Below are positions 16,228-24,234 of a DNA stretch of 64,000 nt, one piece after another. This stretch comes from Ktedonosporobacter rubrisoli. Lineage in GTDB: Bacteria > Chloroflexota > Ktedonobacteria > Ktedonobacterales > Ktedonobacteraceae. A program made the position numbers and the translations under genes. The stretch's first letter is position 1; each line of letters begins with the position of its first letter. The stretch lies in the NCBI RefSeq assembly GCF_004208415.1, contig NZ_CP035758.1, positions 744,001-808,000 of the forward strand, in the 5' to 3' direction. The notes under the pieces were generated by a model. The model saw only the letters and a program-made list of their open reading frames with translations. It made no database searches and was not told the DNA's origin.

Positions 16228-16749
16228 GGCCGTTCTCTCCTTCCTGGCACCTTATTAAACAATGCTTCCGGACAGCCAACAGAGACAGAGATACAATGTC
16301 CCGGCCCCTATTACACGGTCGGAAAGACCGCACGTCGAACATATCTTGTACGAGCTTGCAGATGCTTATTTTCATCCAACCACCAAACAACTTGGCTGAC
16401 AACAGGCAACTAAAGATCCTGGCCTTCTCGCACTCTTGGGAACTACACAGTGGAGCAAGGGCCTGATATAACAAAATTGTATAGAAATATCCATAAAAAT
16501 TCTATAATTCCATCATTACAATAGGTTCATCATTACAATACTGTAATATTCTTTGTTTAACTTATATAAGAAAAGATGATGAGAGGAAAGAGCATCACGC
16601 GACGTAAGGGGACGGAGGGCGTAAGTTTATAGTGTTCATTTTCGCCGATATCAGGTAAACTGTGATTACGGCGGATTAGAAAGCCATCTGCAAAGGGCTT
16701 GCTGTATTTACTTGCATAAACGTTTTGCATTATCGGAAAGGATGTATGT
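16228..16749. promoter_or_regulatory. AT-rich divergent promoter region with repeats
   Basis: This 522-base gap holds no gene. TATAGAA (16480-16486) and TTCTATA (16500-16506) form an inverted repeat. CATCATTACAATA occurs twice, at 16511-16523 and 16528-16540, with a 17-base period. The second copy overlaps ATTACA-ATAC-TGTAAT (16532-16547), a dyad with a four-base centre. The cluster lies between the sulfotransferase (minus) and DinB-like (plus) genes and looks like regulator binding sites. Confidence 0.5.
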
Positions 16750-17253
16750 ATGCCTGACCCCACAAATAAAGCTGAGCTGCTAGAAATGGTGGAAGAAAGT
16801 TACGCGGCTTTCGAAGCGTTACTCGCTCCACTTAGCGAGGCCCAGTTGAGCGAGGCAGCATTGAGCAATGGTTGGTCGCTCAAAGATATCCTGGCTCATC
16901 TGGCAGCCTGGCACTATCGCGCGGCCCAGGTTATTGAGGCAGCTCAGCGCAATGAACAGGCGCAGCTCACCCCTTCGACGAAAACAGACGAAGAGGTGGA
17001 CCAGTTTAATCATGCGACCTTCGTTGCTAATCGCTCACGCCCGCTGGCTGAGGTCAGGAAGGATTTCCGTAGCTCTTATCAACGGCTCCTCGCAGCAACT
17101 AAAGCCCTGAGCGAGGCGGCGCTGTTTGAGCCTGAATATTTTTCCTGGATGAAGGGCACTGCATTCTGGCAGGTTGTCAAGGGCGATACCTTTGGACACT
17201 ACGCTGAGCACAAACCGGATATCGAGGCCTGGCTAGCGCGCCAACGATCCTGA
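16750..17253 (+). CDS. DinB/ClbS-DfsB-like four-helix-bundle protein
   Basis: A 167-residue protein of the DinB superfamily, ClbS/DfsB branch. The N-terminal helix KAELLEMVEESYAAFEALLA is followed by GWSLKDILAHLAAWHYRAAQ with the first conserved His, then a polar loop and the final AEHKPDIEAWLARQ. ClbS proteins protect against genotoxic colibactin; most DinB-like members are metal-dependent thiol transferases of unknown substrate. The start is preceded by AAAGGATGT. It is monocistronic and ends before a strong hairpin. Confidence 0.83.
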   Translation: MPDPTNKAELLEMVEESYAAFEALLAPLSEAQLSEAALSNGWSLKDILAHLAAWHYRAAQVIEAAQRNEQAQLTPSTKTDEEVDQFNHATFVANRSRPLAEVRKDFRSSYQRLLAATKALSEAALFEPEYFSWMKGTAFWQVVKGDTFGHYAEHKPDIEAWLARQRS

Positions 17254-17300
17254 TCGTCTTTGCAACCAGGGTCTCGCGGCCACAAGCTTCGTTTGAAGAA

Positions 17301-17339
17301 GATGCCGGGCCGGCAATCGGCCTGCAAGCTATCGGCATC
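17301..17339. other. nested stem-loop between convergent genes
   Basis: GATGCCG (17301-17307) pairs with CGGCATC (17333-17339), and inside it GGCCG pairs with CGGCC around a five-base loop. Together with the hairpin at 17363 it gives the intergenic region a strong RNA structure on either strand. Confidence 0.45.
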
Positions 17340-17362
17340 TCGTATGTCTGCTAAGAGCTCGG

Positions 17363-17396
17363 GCCAGGATAATCTAACGCTAACGATTATCCTGGC
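17363..17396. terminator. bidirectional hairpin terminator
   Basis: GCCAGGATAAT (17363-17373) and ATTATCCTGGC (17386-17396) form a perfect 11-base stem with a 12-base loop, midway between the convergent DinB-like and response-regulator genes. Confidence 0.65.
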
Positions 17397-17458
17397 GAGC
17401 ATATCACCAAACCAGAGCCTTATCTGTTCATCAAGCACTAAGCCTGTGCGCATGCGAG

Positions 17459-17887
17459 CTATAAGCTCGCATTGGGTCCCAGATAGCCGCTGGCATGGGC
17501 GATAATATCCTGAGTTCTCAAGGGCTTGCTCAAATAGGCGCTGGCTCCCGCCAAGCGCGCTTTGAGCTTATCTACAAGTCCGCAGCGGCGTGCGATAATT
17601 ACGATGGTAATGCCGGCAAAACGGGGATGTTCTTTGAGAAAATGGGCAATTTGGTAGCCATTCATACGAGGTAGCACAAGATCCAGAAAGAGCAGGGCTG
17701 GCAGTTGCTCTTCGGTTCTTAACAGCCAGCGCAGAGCTTCGTAACCATCGGAAAAGGCGACAACCTGATAGCCAGCGCAGGCCAGGCAAAAGGCGACGAT
17801 TTTGCGTGTGGTAGCCGAATCGTCAATGACCAAAATAAGCTTGCTCTGCCCTTCGTTCCCTACTACATTTTGTCCGTATCGATCCAC
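17459..17887 (-). CDS. single-domain response regulator
   Basis: A 142-residue stand-alone receiver (REC) domain. The acidic pair is in LILVIDDSATTRK, the phospho-acceptor Asp is in LLFLDLVLPRMNG (about residue 68), and the Lys is in AYLSKPLRTQDII. The usual Thr/Ser switch position reads Ala (VIIARRCG). There is no output domain, as in PilG/CheY-like proteins. It starts at GTG (17885-17887) with GGAGGGAA just upstream. Its first 25 bases overlap the end of the upstream 93-residue gene, which implies translational coupling and a shared pathway. Confidence 0.85.
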   Translation of the reverse strand: MDRYGQNVVGNEGQSKLILVIDDSATTRKIVAFCLACAGYQVVAFSDGYEALRWLLRTEEQLPALLFLDLVLPRMNGYQIAHFLKEHPRFAGITIVIIARRCGLVDKLKARLAGASAYLSKPLRTQDIIAHASGYLGPNASL

Positions 17888-18144
17888 GCGCTTCCCTCCG
17901 CCTGCAGCAATTCTATCAAGTCACGCATCTCCCACACAATCAAAAGGGCCTGGCGAATCTGGCGCTGAGCAATACAGCGCTGAAAACGTACAAGGCACAG
18001 CTGCATCTGAATCTGCAGTTCAAGCCACTCAGTCCAGCTCAAAGTCGTAAATGGGGCATCGTATCCCACCTCCTCCTCTACATTCCAGGCCTGGCGTATG
18101 GCCTTTAGAATACGGTGCCGTTGGGATGGTTTTTCCTCGCTCAC
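17863..18144 (-). CDS. small helical protein coupled to response regulator
   Basis: A 93-residue, probably all-helical protein that I do not recognise. The frame is open from 18222, but the GTG at 18142-18144 (VSEEKPSQRH...) is preferred because GAGGAGG lies five bases upstream. The core LEWLELQ-like helix (TEWLELQIQMQLCLVRFQRC) and QALLIVWEMRDLIELLQAE could form a helical hairpin suited to protein binding. It overlaps the response regulator by 25 bases. A role as the receiver's binding partner is inference from this coupling. Confidence 0.6.
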   Translation of the reverse strand: MSEEKPSQRHRILKAIRQAWNVEEEVGYDAPFTTLSWTEWLELQIQMQLCLVRFQRCIAQRQIRQALLIVWEMRDLIELLQAEGSAWIDTDKM

Positions 18145-18282
18145 ATATGCCTCCTCAACAAAACCAGTGTGCATCGGATACCTTCTATCCGATAACTTGA
18201 GTATAGCATTACTGTATCGCATTTGTAAATATGATATGATTTGATAATATTAGTTACACAACCCTCTCAATAAACTACAGAC

Positions 18283-18828
18283 ATGAGTGAAAATGCAGGC
18301 CATCCAGAGCTTCCAGGATACGTTTCGATTAGAGGTGCGGCAAAACTTCTTGGTATTTCAGAAAAAACGGTTTATCATTATGTGGATCAAGGCCGTTTAC
18401 CCGCAATGTGGGCTGCTAATGTATTGATGATCTCTATAGAGGATGTCCAGAAATTTCAACGCGGGCCCTCGGGTCGTCCGCGCAAAAATACTCCTCCCTG
18501 GCGCCTTCCTACGGGCGACAATACCCAATTTATGACTATGATCCAGGTGCAGATACGCTCCCAACAACATGAGGCGCTTGTAAAAAAGCTGGAACAGATC
18601 AAGAAGGGTGAGCGGCATATCTTTCCGGGCACTGCTATTCGCTCTATCATGCACAGCGAGACCGAGCCCGATCAGCTGGTGATCGTCCTCTCCTGGCGCA
18701 AAGCCGTCATGCCCGATCAAGCCGAGCGCGAGACAGCCCTTGAGGCTTTTCGCCGCGAGCTTGCTGATGTGCTGGATTGGAGCACTGCCCGCTATAATAG
18801 CGGCTCCGTCCTCATGCATACTTCCTGA
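18283..18828 (+). CDS. excisionase-type HTH protein fused to an alpha/beta (ABM-like) domain
   Basis: A 181-residue protein. Residues 12-60 form a MerR/excisionase (HTH_17) helix-turn-helix: YVSIRGAAKLLGISEKTVYH, YVDQGRLPAM, then ISIEDVQKF. A basic linker (GRPRKNTPPWR) leads to residues 82-175, which resemble a dimeric ferredoxin-like barrel: MIQVQIRSQQHEALVKKLEQ, RSIMHSETEPDQLVIVLSW and AFRRELADVLDW. The C-terminal assignment is by pattern and is tentative. It is divergent from the receiver operon, and its AT-rich upstream region probably serves both. A 62-base dispersed repeat begins at its stop codon. Confidence 0.75.
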   Translation: MSENAGHPELPGYVSIRGAAKLLGISEKTVYHYVDQGRLPAMWAANVLMISIEDVQKFQRGPSGRPRKNTPPWRLPTGDNTQFMTMIQVQIRSQQHEALVKKLEQIKKGERHIFPGTAIRSIMHSETEPDQLVIVLSWRKAVMPDQAERETALEAFRRELADVLDWSTARYNSGSVLMHTS

Positions 18829-18888
18829 GATAAGAAACTAAGTTCCGAACCAGGCGTGGAACAGGGGTTATAAAGGAAATGGATCGTG
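18827..18888 (+). repeat. 62-bp dispersed repeat, copy 1
   Basis: This segment matches 20541-20602 at 57 of 62 positions with no gaps. Both contain GTTCC and GGAAC as inverted arms around a loop containing CCAGGCGT. Copy 1 overlaps the stop codon of the HTH gene. It may be a REP-like or transposon-derived element. Confidence 0.7.
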
Positions 18889-19031
18889 AGGATTGGGTGG
18901 AAGGACAAGCTCGGACCGGCCAAAAGCCTCGCCTGCGACAGCGAAGTTCAGACCAATATGCGCATCCATGGCAAGGAAATGCTCTCTCGATAGAGGAGAA
19001 AGGGTCGTGTGTCAGTGAAAGCGAAGAAGGC

Positions 19032-19256
19032 TTACTCTCGTCCTCGTTTCAGATGTGCGCCTTAATGAGTGAGGTGCTCGGTAGCGCACCCATGGACCCA
19101 CCAGCCCTCCTCGCTTACATGCATCCCGGTTTCGTCTTGATGCAAGACCCGTGTCTTGAGTAGGGTTGTCTTGAGCTGCGTATCCCAGGCAGCCAGATGC
19201 TGATGACAGTTCTGGACACATGGCACTACCTTAGCAGATTGGTTGCCAGAATGCAT
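19032..19256 (-). pseudogene. IS66-type transposase fragment
   Basis: The minus strand carries a central IS66-transposase motif: LKTRVLHQDETGMHVSEEGW, then WVHGCATEHLTH. At the next position, where IS66 proteins have Tyr, there is a TAA stop; the same frame continues with GAHLKRGRE before a second stop. Both flanks of the transposase are missing, so this is a fossil of about 75 codons. The DETG motif contains a catalytic Asp of the family. Confidence 0.65.
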
Positions 19257-19348
19257 GACGTAGCTCTTCTGAACAGTTACGGATTTAACATGTCTCCTCA
19301 GCTTCCCTCTTGATCACTGAGGCCTGAATACCCGCTCTGTAAGCAAGC

Positions 19349-19879
19349 TTAGGACTTCCCTTTGTTGAGGTCCTGAGCAGCGGCATCGGAGATCACGATC
19401 ACATCCTGTCCATAACGTGTCACCTGGTCGGCAGCGAAGACAGAAAAACGCTTACTGATGTTTTCGAGCAATCCGCCAGCCATCTCGAAGGAGATGATGC
19501 GCATAGTAGCGGGCGTAGAGGTATCCAGCAGGATATTGCCCACGGTACCAACTACGTTGCCGCTTTCGCTTAACACACGAAAGGCGAGCAGGCTATGTCC
19601 CATCACCAGTGTGGAGAGTTCCTTTTTGTCACCTTCTTTGATGAGCATATTTTCGTGCGCGAAGGTAATGGCATCGGCACCTACACTGTGAATTGAACTG
19701 GCAAGCAGCACACGATGGCCGAAGAGCCCGGTCTTGATGAGGAAAGCGCGTATCGTGTTGCTCTGCTCGTCAAAATAGAAATCGTTTATTGTACCCATTT
19801 TGGTGCCCGTATCGATGCTTACGGCTGCCAGCCCCTTGATCTCTGACCATTTTCTGGTCTCTGCTGCATTGTTTTGCAT
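19349..19879 (-). CDS. PRC-barrel domain protein
   Basis: A 176-residue protein with two PRC-barrel-like halves. The first is WSEIKGLAAVSIDTGTKMGT followed by INDFYFDEQSNTIRAFLIKT (residues 11-50). The second is LLAFRVLSESGNVVGTVGNI followed by LLDTSTPATMRIISFEMAGG (about 98-140). PRC-barrels act in RNA processing, photosynthetic complexes or as general adaptor modules; the two-copy form is common in Chloroflexota. It lies between transposase fossils, alone. Confidence 0.8.
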   Translation of the reverse strand: MQNNAAETRKWSEIKGLAAVSIDTGTKMGTINDFYFDEQSNTIRAFLIKTGLFGHRVLLASSIHSVGADAITFAHENMLIKEGDKKELSTLVMGHSLLAFRVLSESGNVVGTVGNILLDTSTPATMRIISFEMAGGLLENISKRFSVFAADQVTRYGQDVIVISDAAAQDLNKGKS

Positions 19880-20406
19880 ATGCTTGTATCACCCCACCTG
19901 TAATGAGTGTTATGGCGAAGTCCGTTTCAGTTGTTTGACCGTTGTTACAATGGCGGATTTCTGCCAGGAGCAAATGGCGCAACCCTCTGCGAACCGGCTC
20001 TAGATCGAGGAAGATCCAAAAAAACCTTGTGCCATAGAAAATGACTGCGCTTTTTTCAGCCATCTTCTCAATCCGGCCCTCAATACTTCAGAGCCAGAAA
20101 GCAACACGAAATGTAACAAAGTTGACGCATAAAATGGTGCATCTTTCTGTGAAACCGCTTCTAGGCTGGTTTGGTTCTTTGCCAGGTATGTTGTCGTATT
20201 GCTCAAAAATAAGAGTTCAAGAGCAGACAGTGAGAGCGATGAAAAAAAGATCTAAGATCTGCCATTTTATGCGGCAGACGAGCATCTTCTGTCAGCTCAC
20301 TCAAAAGTTGCGCTAATAATCAGGGCAAAGCCGCGCAATTTACCTGTCAAACGATAGTGTACCTTGCCGTGTCAATAGCGGGTTCAAATTCCCCATCACT
20401 GACAGC
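19880..20406. other. intergenic region without a credible gene
   Basis: About 530 bases upstream of the PRC-barrel gene lack convincing coding potential; short open frames here have no recognisable motif and no good ribosome site. The region probably holds the PRC-barrel promoter and decayed mobile-element DNA. Confidence 0.35.
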
Positions 20407-20547
20407 TGCTATCAGCACTTTCGTCTTCAACGCCTTGAACCTCCCAAGCCAGACCGGATCACACGCATCATTCGCTCAACCTATCACAGTTTTGAAACAC
20501 GTCTGTATGAGACCACGCTCGGCAGTTTAGATGAAAGGGAGAGATAA
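20407..20547 (+). pseudogene. possible Tn3-type transposase (DUF4158) fragment
   Basis: An open stretch reads CYQHFRLQRLEPPKPDRITR, then IIRSTYHSFETRLYE and TTLGSLDERER, stop. The pattern LxxLEPPxPxRIxRxIRSxxxxFExxxxxxxLxxL matches the part of Tn3-family N-terminal DUF4158 that I remember, but the piece is only 46 codons and the rest is absent. It stops just inside the second copy of the 62-base repeat. Confidence 0.45.
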
Positions 20548-20602
20548 GAAACCAAGTTCCGAGCCAGGCGTGGAACTGGGGCTATAAAGAAAATGGATCG
20601 TG
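20541..20602 (+). repeat. 62-bp dispersed repeat, copy 2
   Basis: Ungapped match to 18827-18888 with five substitutions. This copy begins seven bases before the end of the possible Tn3-type fragment, so like copy 1 it overlaps a stop codon. Its AGTTCC / GGAACT arms are a perfect six-base inverted repeat. Confidence 0.7.
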
Positions 20603-20763
20603 TTTGAGGGAAGAGCCACCCGCAGACTTGTAAGGATTTCGCCCGTGGAATGGGCCAGTCTACAATGCTGGGCTTTACATCTCTACTGAAATAGTAATGA
20701 TAAAATAGGCATCTGAAGAAGAAATACAAGACCACTGGAACGGGAAGTGAAACGAATAGACCT

Positions 20764-22098
20764 ATGCAAGGGAAAGACAACACGGAAGAAGCTGCATCTA
20801 CAAATAATCTGCCACAGACGGTGCCTACGACGAATGAGGAATTGCAAGAAACAGCGATAGATAACACAGCGGATATCACTCCCAGGTATATGACAACGGC
20901 GCTCATTGTGCTTGCTGGCTGTGTGGCCCTGATGTTTACTGGTTTTGGAATTATCATCCCCATTTTTCCGCAGCGGTTGGCGTCGTTGGGGCTGGGAGTG
21001 GAGATGCTGGCACTAATGGAGGGAGCTTTTGGCCTGGGTACGTTCCTTTTCAGCGCGCCTCTAGGGATATTAGCAGATCGTATTGGTCGTAAACCGGTTG
21101 TACTGTTCAGTCTTGGTGGTTTCATCCTTACCAATCTGGTACTGGCGACTGTCAATATCCCAGCCTTGTTTCTAGCTGTACGCTTCGTTGAGGGCGCAGT
21201 GGCTGCTGGTCTGATGCCTGCCGCAATGGCAATCGTAGGGGATAGCGTGCCAGTAACTCATCAGGGGCGCTGGGTTGGGTACATCTCTTCAGCGAGCGCG
21301 GCAGGAATTGCGCTGGGTCCGGGGCTGGGTGGATTTCTCTACCAGATATTGGGGTACTCTAGTCCCTTTCTGCTCTCGGCTGGGCTCGCATTACTAGCAT
21401 CTGTCTTGACGCTTGTGCTCTTGCCGGAGACCCTTGCAAAACAGGTGCTCAAAGAGAGACGGCAGCGCAAGAGGAAGCAGCAAGAAAAGGGATCAGATGC
21501 TACTACGCTGGTAACGGTGAGGCTCGTATGGATCTTCCTGCCACTGCTCAGCATTGACCTTTTGGTAGCGTTTTGGTTTCCCTTCATTTTGCCCCAACTG
21601 CCCTTCTATTTCGCGAAGGTGCTTCATCTTCAACCGATTGATTACGGCCTGATCATCAGCAGCGCTAGCAGCGGATTTGCGGTATTCCCCTTGATTTTTG
21701 GGCGTCTTAGCGATACCTCCTCGAAAAAGCTGCTGATCGTGATCGGTGGGCTGCTTGATATGTCTTTCTGTCTCGGGCTGCTCTTTCTCCATCAATACCC
21801 ACTGCTGATCGTGACAAGCGTCATCAGTAGTCTGGGGGCTTCGTTGATCCTGCCAGCGCTGGCGGCGGTGTATTTGGGAACGACAACGGAGCGTAATCGT
21901 TCGCAGGTCATGGGCTTGCGAGAAACGGCCATCTCGTTGGGGGTGTTGCTTGGTCCGCTGGCACAGGCGGTGACTGGGCCATTCATCACGGCCCAGACGG
22001 CGTTCGCCGTTGGTGCTGTAATATACCTGCTGGCCATTCTGCTAGCGCTGGTTGCTTTGAAAGATCCGCCAAAGTCGGGAGAGCATCAAAGTTCTTGA
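20764..22098 (+). CDS. MFS drug-efflux-type transporter (DHA1, 12 TM)
   Basis: A 444-residue major facilitator with a 40-residue polar N-terminal extension. MFS motif A appears as GILADRIGRKPVVLFSLGG between TM2 and TM3; its half-repeat is FGRLSDTSSKKLLIV in the C-terminal half. TM5 has GIALGPGLGGFLYQILG, matching motif C of drug/H+ antiporters. A charged loop (KERRQRKRKQQEKG) separates the halves. The overall layout resembles TetA/MdtG-type pumps, but the substrate cannot be inferred. It is followed 197 bases later by the methyltransferase gene, probably separately expressed. Confidence 0.88.
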   Translation: MQGKDNTEEAASTNNLPQTVPTTNEELQETAIDNTADITPRYMTTALIVLAGCVALMFTGFGIIIPIFPQRLASLGLGVEMLALMEGAFGLGTFLFSAPLGILADRIGRKPVVLFSLGGFILTNLVLATVNIPALFLAVRFVEGAVAAGLMPAAMAIVGDSVPVTHQGRWVGYISSASAAGIALGPGLGGFLYQILGYSSPFLLSAGLALLASVLTLVLLPETLAKQVLKERRQRKRKQQEKGSDATTLVTVRLVWIFLPLLSIDLLVAFWFPFILPQLPFYFAKVLHLQPIDYGLIISSASSGFAVFPLIFGRLSDTSSKKLLIVIGGLLDMSFCLGLLFLHQYPLLIVTSVISSLGASLILPALAAVYLGTTTERNRSQVMGLRETAISLGVLLGPLAQAVTGPFITAQTAFAVGAVIYLLAILLALVALKDPPKSGEHQSS

Positions 22099-22295
22099 AG
22101 CCTTCTATAATTGGTCGAGATTAGAGCATTCCGTGCAAGGATTGTTCTCTTTATGAGCCGCCAGTCATTTCCCTCTCACCATTTGCTTACGGGCATGACG
22201 TTGACCTCGACAGTTCAGCAGAACTCAGGTATACTTTGGGAAAAAGCGGCTTCTGCTTTCTCACACGCAGAAGTCACAGGCAAGGAGGCCCCAGC

Positions 22296-23183
22296 ATGAG
22301 CGAGCAGCCAGGCGAACATCCTAGCACCTATATGGTCCAGGATCGCTCCAACCAGCAAGAACTTGAGCGGGTCCATCTACAGGATCAGATGATCACCACA
22401 GCTATGGGCGGCGTGCTCCCCGAACAAGAAGATTCCACAGCCTTGAGACGCATCTTAGATGTCGGCTGCGGCACCGGCGATTGGTCCATCGAGGTCGCCA
22501 GAACCCTGCCCACGCTAGAACGTGTGGTGGGCGTGGATATGAGTGCACACATGCTCACTTTCGCCCGTGAGCAAGCCCAGCAGCAGGGTGCCGAGCGGGT
22601 CGAGTTTGCCAGCATGGACGCCTTGCGCATGCTCGAATTTCCTAACGCCTCTTTTGATCTTGTCAATCAGCGCTTCGGCCAGAGCTGGATACGCACCTGG
22701 GACTGGCCCAAGCTCCTCAGCGAGTATCAGCGCGTCTGTCGGCCCGGCGGCATCATCCGCATCACCGAAGGAACCTTTTCTCTGGAGAGCTTCAGCCCAG
22801 CGCTTAACCGGCTTAATGAGCTCTGCATGCAAGCCTTCTTCCAGGCGGGCCATCTCTTCACACCCACCGGTGACGGAATCACTAGCCATCTTGCCCGCGT
22901 GCTCACCCAGTACGGGCTCACCCAGGTGCAAACACACACCTGGAACCTGGAATTTCGCGCTGGAACCCCAGCCGGCCAACTCTGCATAGAAGATATACGG
23001 CAAGGCTATCGCACGATCATGCCTTTTCTGCGCAAATGGGGTAGCATGCCGAAGGACTATGAGCAGCTCTATCACCAGGCGCTCCGCGAGTTGCAAGAGC
23101 CTGGCTGGGCCTCTCCCTGGACCCTGGTGACCGCCTGGGGCCGCAATCCGGGCCCCACGAGCGCGCATCTGCGCTTCGCCTGA
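22296..23183 (+). CDS. class I SAM-dependent methyltransferase
   Basis: A 295-residue methyltransferase. Motif I is ILDVGCGTGDWSIEVA (about residues 52-67), motif II VVGVDMSAHMLTFA, motif III-like VEFASMDALRMLEFPNASFD, and the post-motif WPKLLSEYQRVCRPGGIIRI. The frame extends to 22236, but ATG 22296 has CAAGGAGG upstream. Residues 170-295 form a longer substrate-binding part, as in quinone or small-molecule methyltransferases. The substrate is not deducible. Confidence 0.88.
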   Translation: MSEQPGEHPSTYMVQDRSNQQELERVHLQDQMITTAMGGVLPEQEDSTALRRILDVGCGTGDWSIEVARTLPTLERVVGVDMSAHMLTFAREQAQQQGAERVEFASMDALRMLEFPNASFDLVNQRFGQSWIRTWDWPKLLSEYQRVCRPGGIIRITEGTFSLESFSPALNRLNELCMQAFFQAGHLFTPTGDGITSHLARVLTQYGLTQVQTHTWNLEFRAGTPAGQLCIEDIRQGYRTIMPFLRKWGSMPKDYEQLYHQALRELQEPGWASPWTLVTAWGRNPGPTSAHLRFA

Positions 23184-23322
23184 ATAAGGAGAGGAGATGC
23201 GCCAGCCTGCTCGCCTTGAAGCAGACTGCCGATCCGAGGTAGCAGAGATGGCGCGCAGCTTTTCATTAAACAGATCTGGCCCTTTCAGAACCCGGGCCAT
23301 GCCTGTTCAGCTTGACCTAGTT

Positions 23323-24234
23323 TCAGGCCAAAGGGAAATTATATGGAGAGGGCTCGATCAATTGCCAGCGCCAGGGCAAGATAGCATCGCGCTGTACAAC
23401 CTCATCGATAGTGATCTCTAGCAAGCGTTCAGCTCCAGGCAAAGCGGCAATCCGCTCTTCATCCCAGATAATCGAGGCGCGGCCCGTGATCTGCAAAGTG
23501 CTCCCCGTGGCAAAATCCGGAATGAGCAAGCCTACGTGGGGATTGACCAGGATATTCCCCAGGGTCTGGAACATGCCATTGCCTGCATAGTCCGGCAGCA
23601 GCAGCCTACTAGCATCTACAACCCGCACAAAACCAGGTTCGCCGCCTCGATGCGAGGCATCTGCCCCGCCGCGCTCATGAAAGCTTGAGATGAACAGCGT
23701 ATCGGCCCGCCGAACCCAGCTCTGTTGCTCTTGCGTCAATCCTTCACTTCGCTGGATGTGCGACACTTCCTTGCGCTCTAAGGCTTCCAGGACAAGCGCA
23801 CGCTGCTGAATAAAGCGGGGACAGTTAAAGTAGACCTGTTCGGTATCTATAGTAATGCTGGCATCCTTCTCTATGTGAGCCCGCCCATTTATGCGTAAAC
23901 GTAGGCGCGTCTCCAGCTCAATCGCGAGCAAGCCCACAGCTTCGTGCTCGCGCAAGTTTTCCCATAAAGGATCGCCTGGAAGCTCATGAGCCGCGATACG
24001 AAGATGCTGCAAGTCTCCAATCTGAATAAAGCCCGGCTCGCCGCTCAGAAACGAGGTCCACAAACGCCCGCAGCTATCAACTGAGCTCACAATAAGCATA
24101 TACTGACGCGATAGAAAACGTTGGGCCATCGACGAGAGAATTGGCCGAATACCCGCGCCAACGCGCTCCCCCATATCGCCATTAGCAGCCCTTCTCTGCA
24201 CCGCCAGCTCGCCTTCATGAAATGGATTTGCCAT
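23323..24234 (-). CDS. pyridoxamine 5'-phosphate oxidase-like FMN-binding split-barrel protein
   Basis: A 303-residue protein with two split-barrel halves. The first half shows FLSRQYMLIVSSVDSCGRLW, then TSFLSGEPGFIQ; the second shows RADTLFISSFHERGGADASH, RGGEPGFVRVVD and LLLPDYAGNGMFQTLGNILV followed by VNPHVGLLIPDF. This is the layout of long PPOX-family proteins such as those with pyridoxamine oxidase-like fold fused to a flavodoxin-reductase-type N-half. ATG 24234 is chosen for its GAGGAGAAAGT; the longer frame from 24288 lacks this. Cofactor is probably FMN; reaction unknown. Confidence 0.83.
   Translation of the reverse strand: MANPFHEGELAVQRRAANGDMGERVGAGIRPILSSMAQRFLSRQYMLIVSSVDSCGRLWTSFLSGEPGFIQIGDLQHLRIAAHELPGDPLWENLREHEAVGLLAIELETRLRLRINGRAHIEKDASITIDTEQVYFNCPRFIQQRALVLEALERKEVSHIQRSEGLTQEQQSWVRRADTLFISSFHERGGADASHRGGEPGFVRVVDASRLLLPDYAGNGMFQTLGNILVNPHVGLLIPDFATGSTLQITGRASIIWDEERIAALPGAERLLEITIDEVVQRDAILPWRWQLIEPSPYNFPLA

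Noticed and set aside
20041..20316. A 91-codon open frame upstream of the Tn3-type fragment
   Set aside because: No ribosome site, no family pattern, and it overlaps decayed mobile-element DNA.
20383..20400. A sequence resembling a tRNA T-arm (GGGTTCAAATTCCCC)
   Set aside because: No matching acceptor stem, D-arm or anticodon arm could be formed at proper distances, and the next bases encode the transposase fragment.
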